Positions 47,975-56,398 are shown, numbered from the stretch's first letter. The stretch: DNA of 64,000 nucleotides from JADJYF01 sp050186725 (GCA_050186725.1 JBFWYG010000001.1:1-64000); one strand, 5' to 3'. Notes: generated by a model from the sequence alone, not told the origin. Numbers and translations are program-made.

Positions 47975-49621
47975 GTGGCGAGCGAAGTCGAGATACGGGT
48001 GCCGGACATCGGCGATTTCGAACACGTCGACGTGATCGACGTACTGGTCAAGCCGGGCGACGTGATCAGTCCGGAAGACCCGCTGATCACGCTGGAGAGC
48101 GAGAAGGCCACCATGGACATCCCGGCCCCGGCCGCGGGCACGGTGGTCGCGATCCAGGTCAAGGTCGGCGACCAGGTGGGCGAAGGCGCGCTGATCCTGA
48201 CGCTGGCGCCGGCCGACGGCGCGGCGGCCAAAGCAGCGCCACCGCCGGCCGCGACCGCGCAGGCGCCCGCACCATCCGCGCCCGCGCCGAAGCCCGCCGA
48301 TGCGGCGCCACCCGCGGCGCCGCCCGCCGCGGCCGACGGCGCCGCGCGCACCGTCGAGGTCCGCGTGCCCGACATCGGCGACTTCGACCACGTCGACGTG
48401 ATCGACGTGCTGGTCAAACTCGGCGACAGCATCGGCCTGGAAGATCCGCTGATCACGCTTGAGAGCGAGAAGGCCACCATGGACATCCCGGCGCCCGCGG
48501 CCGGCGTGGTGGAGGCGATCACGGTCAAGGTGGGCGACCAGGTGTCGGAGGGTGACCTGATCCTCGCGCTCACCGTGCGCGGCGCGGCGCCGGCGCCCTC
48601 GCCCGCACCCGCCGCGGTGGAGGCACCGAAGCCGCCGCCGACCTTGCCCAAGACGCCATCACCGCGTCCCGCGCCGCCCGCCGGCGCGCCGGCCGCCACA
48701 CCGACCAAGGCCCACGCCAGTCCCGCCGTACGCAAGTTCGCGCGCGAACTCGGCGTCGATATCGCGTTGGTCTACGGCCGCGGACCCAAGGGCCGCATTC
48801 TCAAGGACGACGTGCAGGCGCACGTGAAGGAGGTGATGAAGGGCACCCGCGGCCACGCCGGCGGCGCGCCCGCGGGCGGCGGACTCAACCTGCCGGCCGC
48901 GCCGGTCATCGACTTCAGCAAGTTCGGCGAGACGGAACTCACGCCCTTGAGCAAGATTCGTCGGCTGACCGGGCAGAACCTGCATCGCAGCTGGCTGACC
49001 GTGCCGCACGTCTTCCAGATGGACGCGGCCGACATCACCGAGCTCGAGGCCTTTCGCCAGTCCAAGGCCAGCGAGGCCGAGAAGCAGGGCGCCAAGCTCA
49101 CCCTGCTCGCCTTCCTGGTGAAGGCGGTGGTGGTGGGACTGAAGAAATTCCCGGACTTCAACGCCTCGTTATCGCCCGACGGCGAGGCGCTGATCCACAA
49201 GAAATACTTCCACATCGGCATCGCGGTGAACACCGACAACGGCCTGGTCGTGCCGGTGATCCGCGACGTCGACAAGAAGGGCCTGTACGAGCTCGCGCTC
49301 GAGGTGAAGGAACTGTCGCGCAAGGCGCGCGAACGCAAGATCACCCCGGCCGAGATGCAGGGCGCCTGCTTCACCATCTCGAGCCTGGGCGGGGTCGGCG
49401 GCACCGCCTTCACGCCCATCATCAACCTGCCGGAAGTGGCCATCCTCGGCGTCTCGCCGGCCGCCATGCAGCCGGTGTGGAAGGACGGCGAATTCGTGCC
49501 GCGGCTCATGCTGCCCTTCACGCTGTCCTACGACCACCGCGTGATCGACGGCGTCGCCGCCGCCCAGTTCACCCGCTACCTGACCACCGTGCTGGGCGAC
49601 ATCCGCCACATCCTCTTGTAG
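47975..49621 (+). CDS. aceF: Dihydrolipoamide acetyltransferase (pyruvate dehydrogenase E2)
   Basis: A 548-residue E2 starting with GTG. Two lipoyl domains are at ~1-80 and ~125-200, each with the lipoylated Lys (Lys44 and Lys166) in ESEKATMDIPAPAAG. Pro/Ala linkers follow, then a peripheral E1/E3-binding domain (SPAVRKFARELGVDIALVYG) and the catalytic domain, ending with active-site SYDHRVIDGVAAAQF. The two lipoyl domains are near copies, showing internal duplication. E3 (lpd) is not next to it. The stop TAG (49619-49621) lies in a REP-like unit, which supplies it. Confidence 0.96.
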   Translation: MASEVEIRVPDIGDFEHVDVIDVLVKPGDVISPEDPLITLESEKATMDIPAPAAGTVVAIQVKVGDQVGEGALILTLAPADGAAAKAAPPPAATAQAPAPSAPAPKPADAAPPAAPPAAADGAARTVEVRVPDIGDFDHVDVIDVLVKLGDSIGLEDPLITLESEKATMDIPAPAAGVVEAITVKVGDQVSEGDLILALTVRGAAPAPSPAPAAVEAPKPPPTLPKTPSPRPAPPAGAPAATPTKAHASPAVRKFARELGVDIALVYGRGPKGRILKDDVQAHVKEVMKGTRGHAGGAPAGGGLNLPAAPVIDFSKFGETELTPLSKIRRLTGQNLHRSWLTVPHVFQMDAADITELEAFRQSKASEAEKQGAKLTLLAFLVKAVVVGLKKFPDFNASLSPDGEALIHKKYFHIGIAVNTDNGLVVPVIRDVDKKGLYELALEVKELSRKARERKITPAEMQGACFTISSLGGVGGTAFTPIINLPEVAILGVSPAAMQPVWKDGEFVPRLMLPFTLSYDHRVIDGVAAAQFTRYLTTVLGDIRHILL

Positions 49622-49744
49622 GGCCGATTTCAATCGGCCAACACCGCGCAAACGGGGACAGACCACGGTTTCTCCGAAACCGTGGTCTGTCCCCGTTTGC
49701 GCGTTTGCGAAGCCCTGCGTGGCGGGTTGAAACCCGCCCTACAA
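49618..49744. repeat. REP-like pair split by a GGGACAGACC palindrome
   Basis: A direct unit (GTAGGGCCGATTTCAATCGG) begins inside the aceF stop codon; the inverted unit (49713-49744, ending AACCCGCCCTACAA) follows about 70 nt later. The interval contains the perfect palindrome at 49646-49702. Copies elsewhere have only ~10-40 nt between units. Confidence 0.85.
49646..49702. repeat. GGGACAGACC palindrome, copy 2
   Basis: Perfect inverted repeat with 27-bp arms (beginning GCGCAAACGGGGACAGACCA) and a 3-nt TCC loop. It is the longest copy in the window. Confidence 0.92.
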
Positions 49745-49862
49745 CGGAAGCCCGCGGGGGTGATCCAGGCAACCGCCCCGCGCGTTAAAGGCTCAGAAGC
49801 GCCCCGCGGGACATTCCCTTCCCCCTCCGCTCCGCGGTCGCTTCGGCTCTCAACGCCTGCTT

Positions 49863-49891
49863 CGCCCCGCCCCGCGCGGGGCGTTTTGTTT
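49863..49891 (+). terminator. Rho-independent terminator after aceEF
   Basis: Stem CGCCCCG / CGGGGCG with a 7-nt loop, followed by TTTTGTTT. It sits about 240 nt after the aceF stop and about 100 nt before the next gene. The rest of 49745-49988 shows nothing more that I can name. Confidence 0.75.
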
Positions 49892-49988
49892 ACGGCCGCC
49901 ACCGTACCGCCGCGAATTGTCTGCGACCGCCCGATAGCCGAGAATGCCGGGCACTGAATTCCCCTCGAATCCTCAAGGAAACCCACGC

Positions 49989-50963
49989 GTGAAGACCAAG
50001 ATCACCGAAATGTTCGGCATCGAACATCCCATCATCCAGGGCGGCATGCACTTCGTCGGCTTCGCCGAGATGGCCGCCGCCGTGTCCGAGGCTGGCGGGC
50101 TCGGCATCATCACCGGGCTGACCCAGCGCAGCCCGGCGGATCTCGCCAACGAGATCGCGCGCTGCCGCCAGATGACGAAGAAGCCCATCGGCGTGAACCT
50201 CACCTTCCTGCCCACCGTCTCCACGCCGGACTACCCGGGCTACATCCAGGCCATCATCGACGGCGGCGTGAAGGTGGTGGAGACCGCCGGCAACAATCCG
50301 CAGCAGTGGCTGCCGATGCTCCACGACGCCGGCATCAAGGTGATTCACAAGTGCACCTCGGTGCGCCACGCGCTGAAGGCCCAGTCCATCGGTTGCGACG
50401 CGATCAGCGTCGACGGCTTCGAATGCGCCGGTCACCCGGGCGAGGACGACATCCCGAACTTCATCCTGCTGCCGCGCGCGGCGGACGAACTCAAGATCCC
50501 CTTCGTCGCCTCCGGCGGCATGGCCGACGGCCGCTCGCTGGTCGCGGCGCTGGCGCTCGGCGCGGAAGGCATCAACATGGGCACGCGCTTCATGGCCACC
50601 AAGGAGGCGCCCATCCACGAGAACGTGAAACAGGCCATCCTGAAGGCGACCGAACTCGACATGCGGCTCATCATGCGCCCGCTGCGCAACACCGAACGCG
50701 TGCTGAAGAACGCCGCGGTCGAGCGCGTGGTGGCGAAGGAGAAGGAACTCGGTTCCAAGATTACCTTCGCCGACATCGCCGAGGACGTGGTGGGCGTCTA
50801 TCCGCGCATCATGCAGGAAGGCGAAATGGATCTCGGCGCCTGGTCCTGTGGCCTGGTGGCCGGTCTCATCCACGACATTCCGACCTGCCAGGAACTCATC
50901 GACCGCATCATGAACGAGGCGAACGCGCTCATCCGCGAGCGCCTGGGGAGGTTGGCGGGCTGA
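49989..50963 (+). CDS. Nitronate monooxygenase family flavoprotein (copy 1)
   Basis: A 324-residue TIM-barrel FMN enzyme of the nitronate monooxygenase/2-nitropropane dioxygenase family. Landmarks: IEHPIIQGGMHFVGFAEMAAA, GLGIITGLTQ, GCDAISVDGFECAGHPGEDD (the region of the catalytic His) and the phosphate-binding IPFVASGGMADGRSLVAAL with MGTRFMATKEAP. The GTG at 49989 is chosen because AAGGA lies about 10 nt upstream. Some members act as enoyl reductases or have unknown roles, so the substrate is not certain. A second family member is at 61912. Confidence 0.9.
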   Translation: MKTKITEMFGIEHPIIQGGMHFVGFAEMAAAVSEAGGLGIITGLTQRSPADLANEIARCRQMTKKPIGVNLTFLPTVSTPDYPGYIQAIIDGGVKVVETAGNNPQQWLPMLHDAGIKVIHKCTSVRHALKAQSIGCDAISVDGFECAGHPGEDDIPNFILLPRAADELKIPFVASGGMADGRSLVAALALGAEGINMGTRFMATKEAPIHENVKQAILKATELDMRLIMRPLRNTERVLKNAAVERVVAKEKELGSKITFADIAEDVVGVYPRIMQEGEMDLGAWSCGLVAGLIHDIPTCQELIDRIMNEANALIRERLGRLAG

Positions 50964-50978
50964 GAGAAATTCTCGTCC

Positions 50979-51054
50979 TGTAGGGCCGGTTTCAACCGGC
51001 CATGCGACGGCGCCTCCGTAAGCCGTGCACGGCCGGTTGAAACCGGCCCTACAA
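50979..51054. repeat. REP-like inverted pair
   Basis: A direct unit TGTAGGGCCGGTTTCAACCG and an inverted unit ending GAAACCGGCCCTACAA, with inner palindromes GGCCGGTTTCAACCGGCC and its reverse. It begins 15 nt after the nitronate monooxygenase stop. Confidence 0.88.
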
Positions 51055-51106
51055 AGTTTCGTTATCACCCCCGGAACATTCTGCTCATCAACACCAGGAG
51101 ATCCCC

Positions 51107-51532
51107 ATGCCCACCAAGCTCGGCCTCAACGAAGCCCGCCTCATCGTCGACACCATGCTGGAAGAGGCCGCCAAGCGCGGCATCAAGTTCGCCGGCTGCG
51201 TGGTCGACGCCGGCGGCGACACCCTCTACCTCGCGCGCATGGACGGCGCGACCGCGTTGAACGCGCGCATGGCCTACAACAAGGCCTACACCGCCACCAA
51301 GTGGCAGATGGACACGCGCGTGCTGAAGACCCGCCTGTTCGACATGTCGCTCGGTGACGAGCGTCGTGAGATCACCTGGTTCTGCGACCCGCTGTACACC
51401 CCGGTGTGGGGCGGCATCGTGCTGCGCGCGCCCGACGGCACCATGCTCGGCGCGCTCGGCGAGAGCGGCGGCACCTACCAGCAGGACGAGGAGATCGGGC
51501 AGATCGCCGCGGCGCGTTTCAACGCGCTGTAA
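51107..51532 (+). CDS. GlcG/HbpS family heme-binding-type protein
   Basis: A 141-residue protein of the GlcG/HbpS (DUF336) family. The pattern LNEARLIVDTMLEEAAKRG followed by FAGCVVDAGGDTLYLARMDGA, AYNKAYTATKW and GALGESGGTYQQDEEIGQIA is typical. Members bind heme or cob(II)alamin-like ligands or serve unknown roles in glycolate and diol pathways. There is no signal peptide here. AGGAGATCCCC precedes the ATG. The SPFH-domain gene follows after 77 nt. Confidence 0.85.
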   Translation: MPTKLGLNEARLIVDTMLEEAAKRGIKFAGCVVDAGGDTLYLARMDGATALNARMAYNKAYTATKWQMDTRVLKTRLFDMSLGDERREITWFCDPLYTPVWGGIVLRAPDGTMLGALGESGGTYQQDEEIGQIAAARFNAL

Positions 51533-51609
51533 GCTCCCGGGGGCGTCCTGCCCTAAAGCCCCAGGCCCGCGCGGACGCTAGATACCGCGCGGTCACAGGA
51601 GGCGGCGAC

Positions 51610-52488
51610 ATGGCAGGACGGGTAGACGAACGCGGCACGAGCGCGCTTTCCGGCTGGCTGGCGCTCGCGCTGCTGCTGTTGCTCGCGGGCGCCGTCGCCT
51701 GGTCCATCGTGGGGCCGGCCATGGCGCCTGGCGGCACCCCCTCGGTGCTCGGCATCCTGTGCCTGCCCCTGCTCGCCCTGCTGGCCAAGGGCTTCTGCAT
51801 TCTCGAGCCCAACCAGGCCGCGGTCATGGTGTTCTTCGGCAAGTACGCCGGGTCGCTGCGTGACGACGGCTTCTTCTGGGTAAACCCCTTCTACGCAAAG
51901 CACAAGCTCTCGCTGCGCGCGCGCAACCTCAACACGCCGACGCTCAAGGTCAACGATCGCGCCGGCAACCCCATCGAAGTGGCGGCGGTCATCGTCTGGC
52001 GGGTCTACGACACCGCCCGCGCGACCTTCGATGTCGAGAGCTACCACGACTTCATCGCCATGCAGAGCGAATCCGCGGTGCGCCAGGTCGCGAGCGCGCG
52101 CTTCTACGACGGCGACGAGCACGGCCGCGACTCCCTGCGCGGCGACCTGGAGCTGGTCGCCACGCTGCTGGTCGAGACCATCCAGAGCCACTCTGAACTC
52201 GCCGGCCTCGAGATCCTCGAGGCGCGCATCTCGCACCTCGCCTACGCCCCCGAGATCGCCGGCGCGATGCTCCGGCGTCAGCAGGCGGCGGCGGTGGTGG
52301 CGGCGCGCACCCTCATCGTCGAGGGCGCGGTCGGCATGGTGAAGCTCGGCATCGAGCGGCTCGAACAAGACCAGGTGCTGCGCCTGGACGACGCCGCGCG
52401 CACGCGGCTCGTGACCAATCTGATGACGGTGCTGGTCGGAGACAGCGAGACCCAGCCGGTGCTGTCCGTCGACCACACCACGGCTTGA
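51610..52488 (+). CDS. SPFH/band-7 domain membrane protein
   Basis: A 292-residue protein with two N-terminal membrane helices (WLALALLLLLAGAVAW and SVLGILCLPLLALL) followed by an SPFH/band-7 domain: GFCILEPNQAAVMVFFGKYAG, DDGFFWVNPF, GNPIEVAAVIVWRVYD, and a coiled-coil region (LIVEGAVGMVKLGIERLEQD). Such proteins form ring or microdomain scaffolds in the inner membrane, as HflC/HflK, QmcA and stomatins do. No NfeD or protease partner is next to it. Start ATG at 51610. Confidence 0.88.
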   Translation: MAGRVDERGTSALSGWLALALLLLLAGAVAWSIVGPAMAPGGTPSVLGILCLPLLALLAKGFCILEPNQAAVMVFFGKYAGSLRDDGFFWVNPFYAKHKLSLRARNLNTPTLKVNDRAGNPIEVAAVIVWRVYDTARATFDVESYHDFIAMQSESAVRQVASARFYDGDEHGRDSLRGDLELVATLLVETIQSHSELAGLEILEARISHLAYAPEIAGAMLRRQQAAAVVAARTLIVEGAVGMVKLGIERLEQDQVLRLDDAARTRLVTNLMTVLVGDSETQPVLSVDHTTA

Positions 52489-52508
52489 ACCCGTCCCCGG
52501 AGCCCGCC

Positions 52509-52727
52509 ATGACTGCCAGCCCGAATCTTCCCATGCCATTGCTGCTGCTGAACGGCATCGGCGCCCTGCTCATCGCGGTGGGCGCCATGGGCCTGACGAG
52601 CCCGGACCTGATGCCGCCGCTCGCCGCGCCCGGCGTGGCCTGGGCGCTGATCGGGGCCGGCGCGCTCATCGACGGCGGCGCCGCCCTCGGCATCGTCCTG
52701 CACCTGCGCAGACGCCCAGCGACCTGA
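52509..52727 (+). CDS. Small membrane protein, unknown
   Basis: A 72-residue protein with two predicted helices (LLLLNGIGALLIAVGAMGL and VAWALIGAGALIDGGAALGI) and a short basic end (HLRRRPAT). ATG at 52509 with CGGAG upstream is preferred to a TTG at 52485. It starts 20 nt after the SPFH gene and may be a small partner of it. No family recognised. Confidence 0.6.
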   Translation: MTASPNLPMPLLLLNGIGALLIAVGAMGLTSPDLMPPLAAPGVAWALIGAGALIDGGAALGIVLHLRRRPAT

Positions 52728-52755
52728 CGTCACCCGGCGCCGGCGCCAACCTGGC

Positions 52756-53973
52756 TCAGTGGAAGCTGACCGGCAGCGACGCCATCACGCGAAAGAAGGA
52801 ATGCGACCACTCGAGCCGGCCCTGCTCGATGCGCAGACCGCGCGTGCGCTCGGCGAACTCGAGCAGCGCATGACGCGCTTCCATGCGGGCCAGCGAGTTG
52901 CCGATGCAGTGATGGATGCCGCCGCCGAAGGACAGGTGCGCGACGTTGCGGCGCTCGATGTCGAACACGTCGGGGTTCTCGAAGCGCTCCGGATCGCGAT
53001 TGGCGGCGGCGAGCATCAGCCAGATGACCGCGTCCGCCGGCAGGGTCTGCCCACCCAGGGTGAACGGTTCGGCCAGCACGCGCCAGTTGAACAGGATGGG
53101 ATTGTCGTAGCGCAGGCACTCGTTCACCGCGTTGTCGATCAGGTCCGGCCGCGCGCGCAGCGTCTCGAGCTGCGCCGGGTGGTCCAGCAGCGCGCGCAGG
53201 CCGTTGCCGATCAGCCCGATGGTGGTCTCGTAACCGGCGATGATGATGCCGATGGCCTGGATCACCAGCGCGTCGTCGCTGAGCCGGTCGGCGCCCTCGT
53301 TGGCGCGGATCATGGTGCTGATCATGTCATCGCCGAGGTTCTGGCGACGCTCGGCGAGCAGCGCCTCGAAATAGTCGGCCATGGCATGGCCGGCATCGCG
53401 GGTGCGCTGCTGGATCTCTGGCGGCAGGAACTTCGCGAAGAAGGCATTGGTGCGCGTCGCCGTCCAGGCGTTGAACCGGTCACGGTCGCCGTCCGGAATG
53501 CCCATGATCTTGCAGATCATGCGCGACGGCACGGTGTGCGCCATGTCCGTCACGAGGTCCATGCCGCCCTCGGCGAGCGCCCGGTCCATGGTTTGCGCGA
53601 CCGTGGCCCGCACTTCGTCCTCCATCATGCGCGTGGTCTTCGGGTTCAGGGTCAGCATCGCCAGGCGGCGCAGACGCTGATGCTCGGGGTCGTCCTTGTT
53701 CAGCATGAACTCCAGGAAGCTGCCGCGCTGATCGAGGGGATCGAAATTCGGTGACTCGCCATTGGCGAGCGTCATGCTGGTCGTGGCTTCGCGAAAGACT
53801 CGCGAGACGTCGTCGTAGCGGCTCACCCGCCACGTGCCGACCGGCGTGAGATTGACGGGGTTGCGCTCGCGCAGACCGTGCAGCGCCGGGTAGGGGTCGT
53901 CGCGAAAGCTCGGCTCGAACGGGTCGGCGCCACACCAGTCGCCCATCGGCATATCCGCCACAACGTCGCTCAT
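52756..53973 (-). CDS. Cytochrome P450
   Basis: A 405-residue soluble bacterial P450. The I-helix oxygen-activation motif is IIIAGYETTIGL, the K-helix ExxR is in NAVNECLRYDNP, and the heme loop is LSFGGGIHHCIGNSLARMEA with the Cys thiolate. Length and lack of a membrane anchor fit a class I system with separate ferredoxin and reductase, neither of which is in the window. The start ATG 53973 follows GGAGGA. It is divergent from a TetR gene and has a good promoter (54060-54088) overlapped by an inverted repeat. The substrate is unknown; hydrophobic terpenes or steroids are common for such P450s (inference). Confidence 0.95.
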   Translation of the reverse strand: MSDVVADMPMGDWCGADPFEPSFRDDPYPALHGLRERNPVNLTPVGTWRVSRYDDVSRVFREATTSMTLANGESPNFDPLDQRGSFLEFMLNKDDPEHQRLRRLAMLTLNPKTTRMMEDEVRATVAQTMDRALAEGGMDLVTDMAHTVPSRMICKIMGIPDGDRDRFNAWTATRTNAFFAKFLPPEIQQRTRDAGHAMADYFEALLAERRQNLGDDMISTMIRANEGADRLSDDALVIQAIGIIIAGYETTIGLIGNGLRALLDHPAQLETLRARPDLIDNAVNECLRYDNPILFNWRVLAEPFTLGGQTLPADAVIWLMLAAANRDPERFENPDVFDIERRNVAHLSFGGGIHHCIGNSLARMEARHALLEFAERTRGLRIEQGRLEWSHSFFRVMASLPVSFH

Positions 53974-54059
53974 CTTCGCGGTCCTCCAGTCCTCTATCCC
54001 CATGCTCGCGCGGCGTCAACGCGGCGCACCCTTGCCCACGCACGACACGCTCCCGCTGG

Positions 54060-54088
54060 ATTAGACTTTTTCGTCTATTCGGGGTCAA
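54060..54088 (-). promoter_or_regulatory. Sigma-70 promoter of the P450 gene
   Basis: On the minus strand TTGACC (54083-54088), a 17-nt spacer and TCTAAT (54060-54065), both five of six to consensus, about 80-90 nt upstream of the P450 ATG. Confidence 0.7.
54062..54077. promoter_or_regulatory. Probable TetR operator
   Basis: 16-bp inverted repeat TAGAC-N6-GTCTA in the P450-tetR intergenic region. It overlaps the -10 and part of the spacer of the P450 promoter, so a bound dimer would block it. The adjacent regulator is the obvious candidate. Confidence 0.6.
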
Positions 54089-54153
54089 GGTATCCTTGGC
54101 GCGAGCCGCGTGTTCCGCCCCCGCGGCGAGCTCGCCCGCCGGATCCGCAGCCC

Positions 54154-54399
54154 ATGAAGTCACCCACCACGACGAGGAAATCCCCACCCGCCGAGCCGGC
54201 TGGACGCGCGCGGCGCAAGGCCGGCAACCGCGAACGCATCGTTGCAGCCGCCATCGAGCTCATGAACGAACGCGGCAGCCTGATCGGCACGACGCAGGTG
54301 GCCGCGCACCTCGGCATCAGCCACGGCAACCTGTACTACCACTTCGGCAACATGCAGGCCATCGTGCGCGAGATCCTGGTGCGGCTGCGCGAAGAGCTG
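54154..54399 (+). CDS. TetR/AcrR-family regulator, 3' part lost in the gap
   Basis: Only the first 82 residues are present. After a disordered N-terminal tail (about 24 residues rich in Pro and basic residues) comes a TetR DNA-binding domain: RERIVAAAIELMNERG, the helix-turn-helix TTQVAAHLGISHGNLYYHFG and AIVREILVRLREEL. TetR proteins have about 200 residues, so roughly 350 bases of this gene are missing; the N run is nominal. The gene is divergent from the P450 and likely represses it, responding to a hydrophobic ligand. The next gene starts 9 nt after the gap. Confidence 0.85.
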
Positions 54400-54499
54400 N
54401 NNNNNNNNNNNNNNNNNNNNNNNNNNNNNNNNNNNNNNNNNNNNNNNNNNNNNNNNNNNNNNNNNNNNNNNNNNNNNNNNNNNNNNNNNNNNNNNNNNN
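54400..54499. other. Assembly gap (100 N) inside the TetR gene
   Basis: Exactly 100 N. The C-terminal two-thirds of the regulator falls here, so the true gap is probably over 300 bases. Confidence 0.99.
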
Positions 54500-54508
54500 G
54501 AGCCAGGC

Positions 54509-55375
54509 ATGACGAGCGAACGGATGACCGTGCGGCGGCCAGGATTCACCTACCCGTCCCCCCTGCCCGCCCACTGGAACGGCAAACGCCCCGAGTTCTC
54601 GCACATCGTGAACGCGGCCTCGCTCGCCATGCCCTACCTGGAGCCCTATCTCATCGCGACCATGCGCGCGGCGCGTGATCGCGTGACCGACCCGGACCTG
54701 CGCCGCGCGCTCGACGACTATGTCGCGCAGGAGTCCATGCACTACATGCAGCACCGGCGCTTCAACGACCGGCTCGTGGCGCTCGGCTATCGCTGCATCG
54801 AAGACCTGCAGGCGCGGCTCGCCGAGGATTACGCGCGGCTCGCGGCGGAGCGCAGCCTGGAATTCAACCTGGCCTACGCCGAGGGCTTCGAGTCCATGGC
54901 GCTCGCCATCGGCGAGATGCTGATCGAGGACCGCGAGCACCTGTTCGGCGACAGCGAGAGCGGCGTCGCGTCACTGGTGTTGTGGCATTTCGTCGAGGAG
55001 ATCGAGCACAAGCAGGTCGCCTACGACATGTTCGAACACGTCGCGGGCGGGTGCTTCCGCCGCGTACACGGCTTCCTGTACGCCACCTGGCACATCTTCG
55101 GTCTCACGCGCCGCGGCTACCAGGCGCTGTTGCAAGAGGACGGTCTGTGGCGCGATGTCCGCTCGCGACTCGCGCTCGCGCGCCTCTTGCTCAGGATCTT
55201 CGCCACGCTGACGCCCAAACTGCTGCGCATCCTCGTGCCCGGCTACGACCCGCGGCAGGTGGCGGACCCGCCGTGGGCGCTCGCGTGGGCACGGCTCTTC
55301 AGCGCCGCGCCGCAGGCCGCCGCGCGGCTGGACACCGCGCGGCTCGCGGATCCCGAACCGGCCGCCCTCGCGTGA
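54509..55375 (+). CDS. Predicted metal-dependent hydrolase (PF10118 type)
   Basis: A 288-residue helical protein of the metal-dependent hydrolase family often found beside P450 and TetR genes in catabolic loci. Candidate metal ligands are Glu and His in VAQESMHYMQHRRFND, Glu in FESMALAIGEMLIED, and Glu/His in WHFVEEIEHKQVAYDMF, an arrangement like a di-iron helical bundle. The reaction is unknown. ATG 54509 immediately follows the gap; ATG 54524 is an alternative. It is followed 11 nt later by the StyC-like gene. Confidence 0.82.
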   Translation: MTSERMTVRRPGFTYPSPLPAHWNGKRPEFSHIVNAASLAMPYLEPYLIATMRAARDRVTDPDLRRALDDYVAQESMHYMQHRRFNDRLVALGYRCIEDLQARLAEDYARLAAERSLEFNLAYAEGFESMALAIGEMLIEDREHLFGDSESGVASLVLWHFVEEIEHKQVAYDMFEHVAGGCFRRVHGFLYATWHIFGLTRRGYQALLQEDGLWRDVRSRLALARLLLRIFATLTPKLLRILVPGYDPRQVADPPWALAWARLFSAAPQAAARLDTARLADPEPAALA

Positions 55376-55386
55376 CCAGGACCAGC

Positions 55387-55896
55387 ATGAACGACAAGTC
55401 CCCGAGCGCCATGCACGAGCGCATGCGCGCCGCGCTCATGCTGAACGGCACGGGCCTCATCGCGCTGGCGCTCCTGATCGGCTGGGTGTGGTTCTTCGGG
55501 CTGCTCGGCCGCGTCGTGCTGTGGCCGCTGCCCATCGACATCCCGTTCAGCATCCCCGATGACGGTCGCGCCTGGCGCATGGCGCACATGGAGGCGATCA
55601 CCCAGGGGTTGCTGCTGATGGGCTTCGCCTTCGGCGGGCAATACATGCGGCTGTCGCGCCGCCAGTTCGCCTGGCTGTACTGGTCGTCACTGGCGACAGC
55701 CTGGCTGTTCACCCTGGGCGCCGCGGCCAACGCGCTGTGCGGCACGCGCGGCCTCGCCTTCGGCGGCGGCCCGTTCAAGCCCGGCCTCGCCAACGACCTC
55801 ATCTACCTCGCCGGCTGGCCGCCCGTGCTCGGCGTGCACATCATGGTCGGCCTCGCGCTGTGGGGCCTGTGGCGGTACTTCCGCGCCCCGGCCTGA
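55387..55896 (+). CDS. Styrene-oxide-isomerase-like membrane protein
   Basis: A 169-residue protein, the exact length of styrene oxide isomerase (StyC), with four predicted helices. Matching segments: AWRMAHMEAITQGLLLMGFAF (shown in part as AWRMAHMEAITQGLLL) against the StyC histidine region, and RGLAFGGGPFKPG against the StyC stretch RGLTFGPNQFGPG. His67 aligns with the heme-ligand His58 of StyC, but the Asn six residues on is Gln73 here, and the catalytic Tyr position is not Tyr. It may bind heme without isomerase activity, or use other residues. It overlaps no neighbour and lies 11 nt after the hydrolase gene. Confidence 0.7.
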   Translation: MNDKSPSAMHERMRAALMLNGTGLIALALLIGWVWFFGLLGRVVLWPLPIDIPFSIPDDGRAWRMAHMEAITQGLLLMGFAFGGQYMRLSRRQFAWLYWSSLATAWLFTLGAAANALCGTRGLAFGGGPFKPGLANDLIYLAGWPPVLGVHIMVGLALWGLWRYFRAPA

Positions 55897-55917
55897 GGCC
55901 GGAGCGCCAGTGATCTC

Positions 55918-56238
55918 TCAGGGCAGGCCGCGACCGCGCGGCACGCTGACTTCCTCGACGAACAGCACCGCTTCGCGCGACGCCGCGCGCTTGGCCGAAT
56001 CGAAATCCGGCGCGGTGCACAGCATCAGTTCNNNNNNNNNNNNNNNNNNNNNNNNNNNNNNNNNNNNNNNNNNNNNNNNNNNNNNNNNNNNNNNNNNNNN
56101 NNNNNNNNNNNNNNNNNNNNNNNNNNNNNNNGGCGTGATGCGCAGCACCTTCGGGCCGTACATGTCGGCCACGTACCAGGCGCCGTCGTGCCAGCGCGGG
56201 CCTTCGAAGAAGGTGCCGCCTTCGTAGAGTGTGCGCAT
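55918..56238 (-). CDS. SMP-30/gluconolactonase-like protein, interrupted by the gap
   Basis: Two ends of one gene survive. From ATG 56238 the start MRTLYEGGTFFEGPRWHDG and AWYVADMYGPKVLRIT are the first blade of an SMP-30/gluconolactonase beta-propeller, with the metal-ligand Glu in EGPRW. After the gap, ELMLCTAPDFDSAKRAASRE and the end SVPRGRGLP match the C-terminus. SMP-30 proteins have about 290 residues, so some 215 are missing. These are calcium- or zinc-dependent lactone hydrolases. Divergent from the cupin gene. Confidence 0.8.
   Translation of the reverse strand: MRTLYEGGTFFEGPRWHDGAWYVADMYGPKVLRITXXXXXXXXXXXXXXXXXXXXXXXXXXXXXXXXXXELMLCTAPDFDSAKRAASREAVLFVEEVSVPRGRGLP
56032..56131. 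other. Assembly gap (100 N) inside the SMP-30 gene
   Basis: Exactly 100 N. From protein length the true gap is probably over 600 bases. No repeat flanks it. Confidence 0.99.
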
Positions 56239-56398
56239 CGCCCGGTCCCCGCTCGGTTCTGGAGTGGCGAAGATAGCGCTCCGCGGGGAGCGCCACCATG
56301 CTCCCCATTGGTTGGGGCCCGCGCGCCCCGCGGCTTGTGATTGACGCTCGCCCGATGGCGGATGGATAGTCGCTGCCTCCATCCTGAGGAACAGCACC

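Noticed and set aside
54400..54499. Open frames running across the N stretches (TetR to hydrolase fusions, SMP-30 ORF)
   Set aside because: 100 N is a placeholder, not a measured length, so frame continuity across it carries no information.
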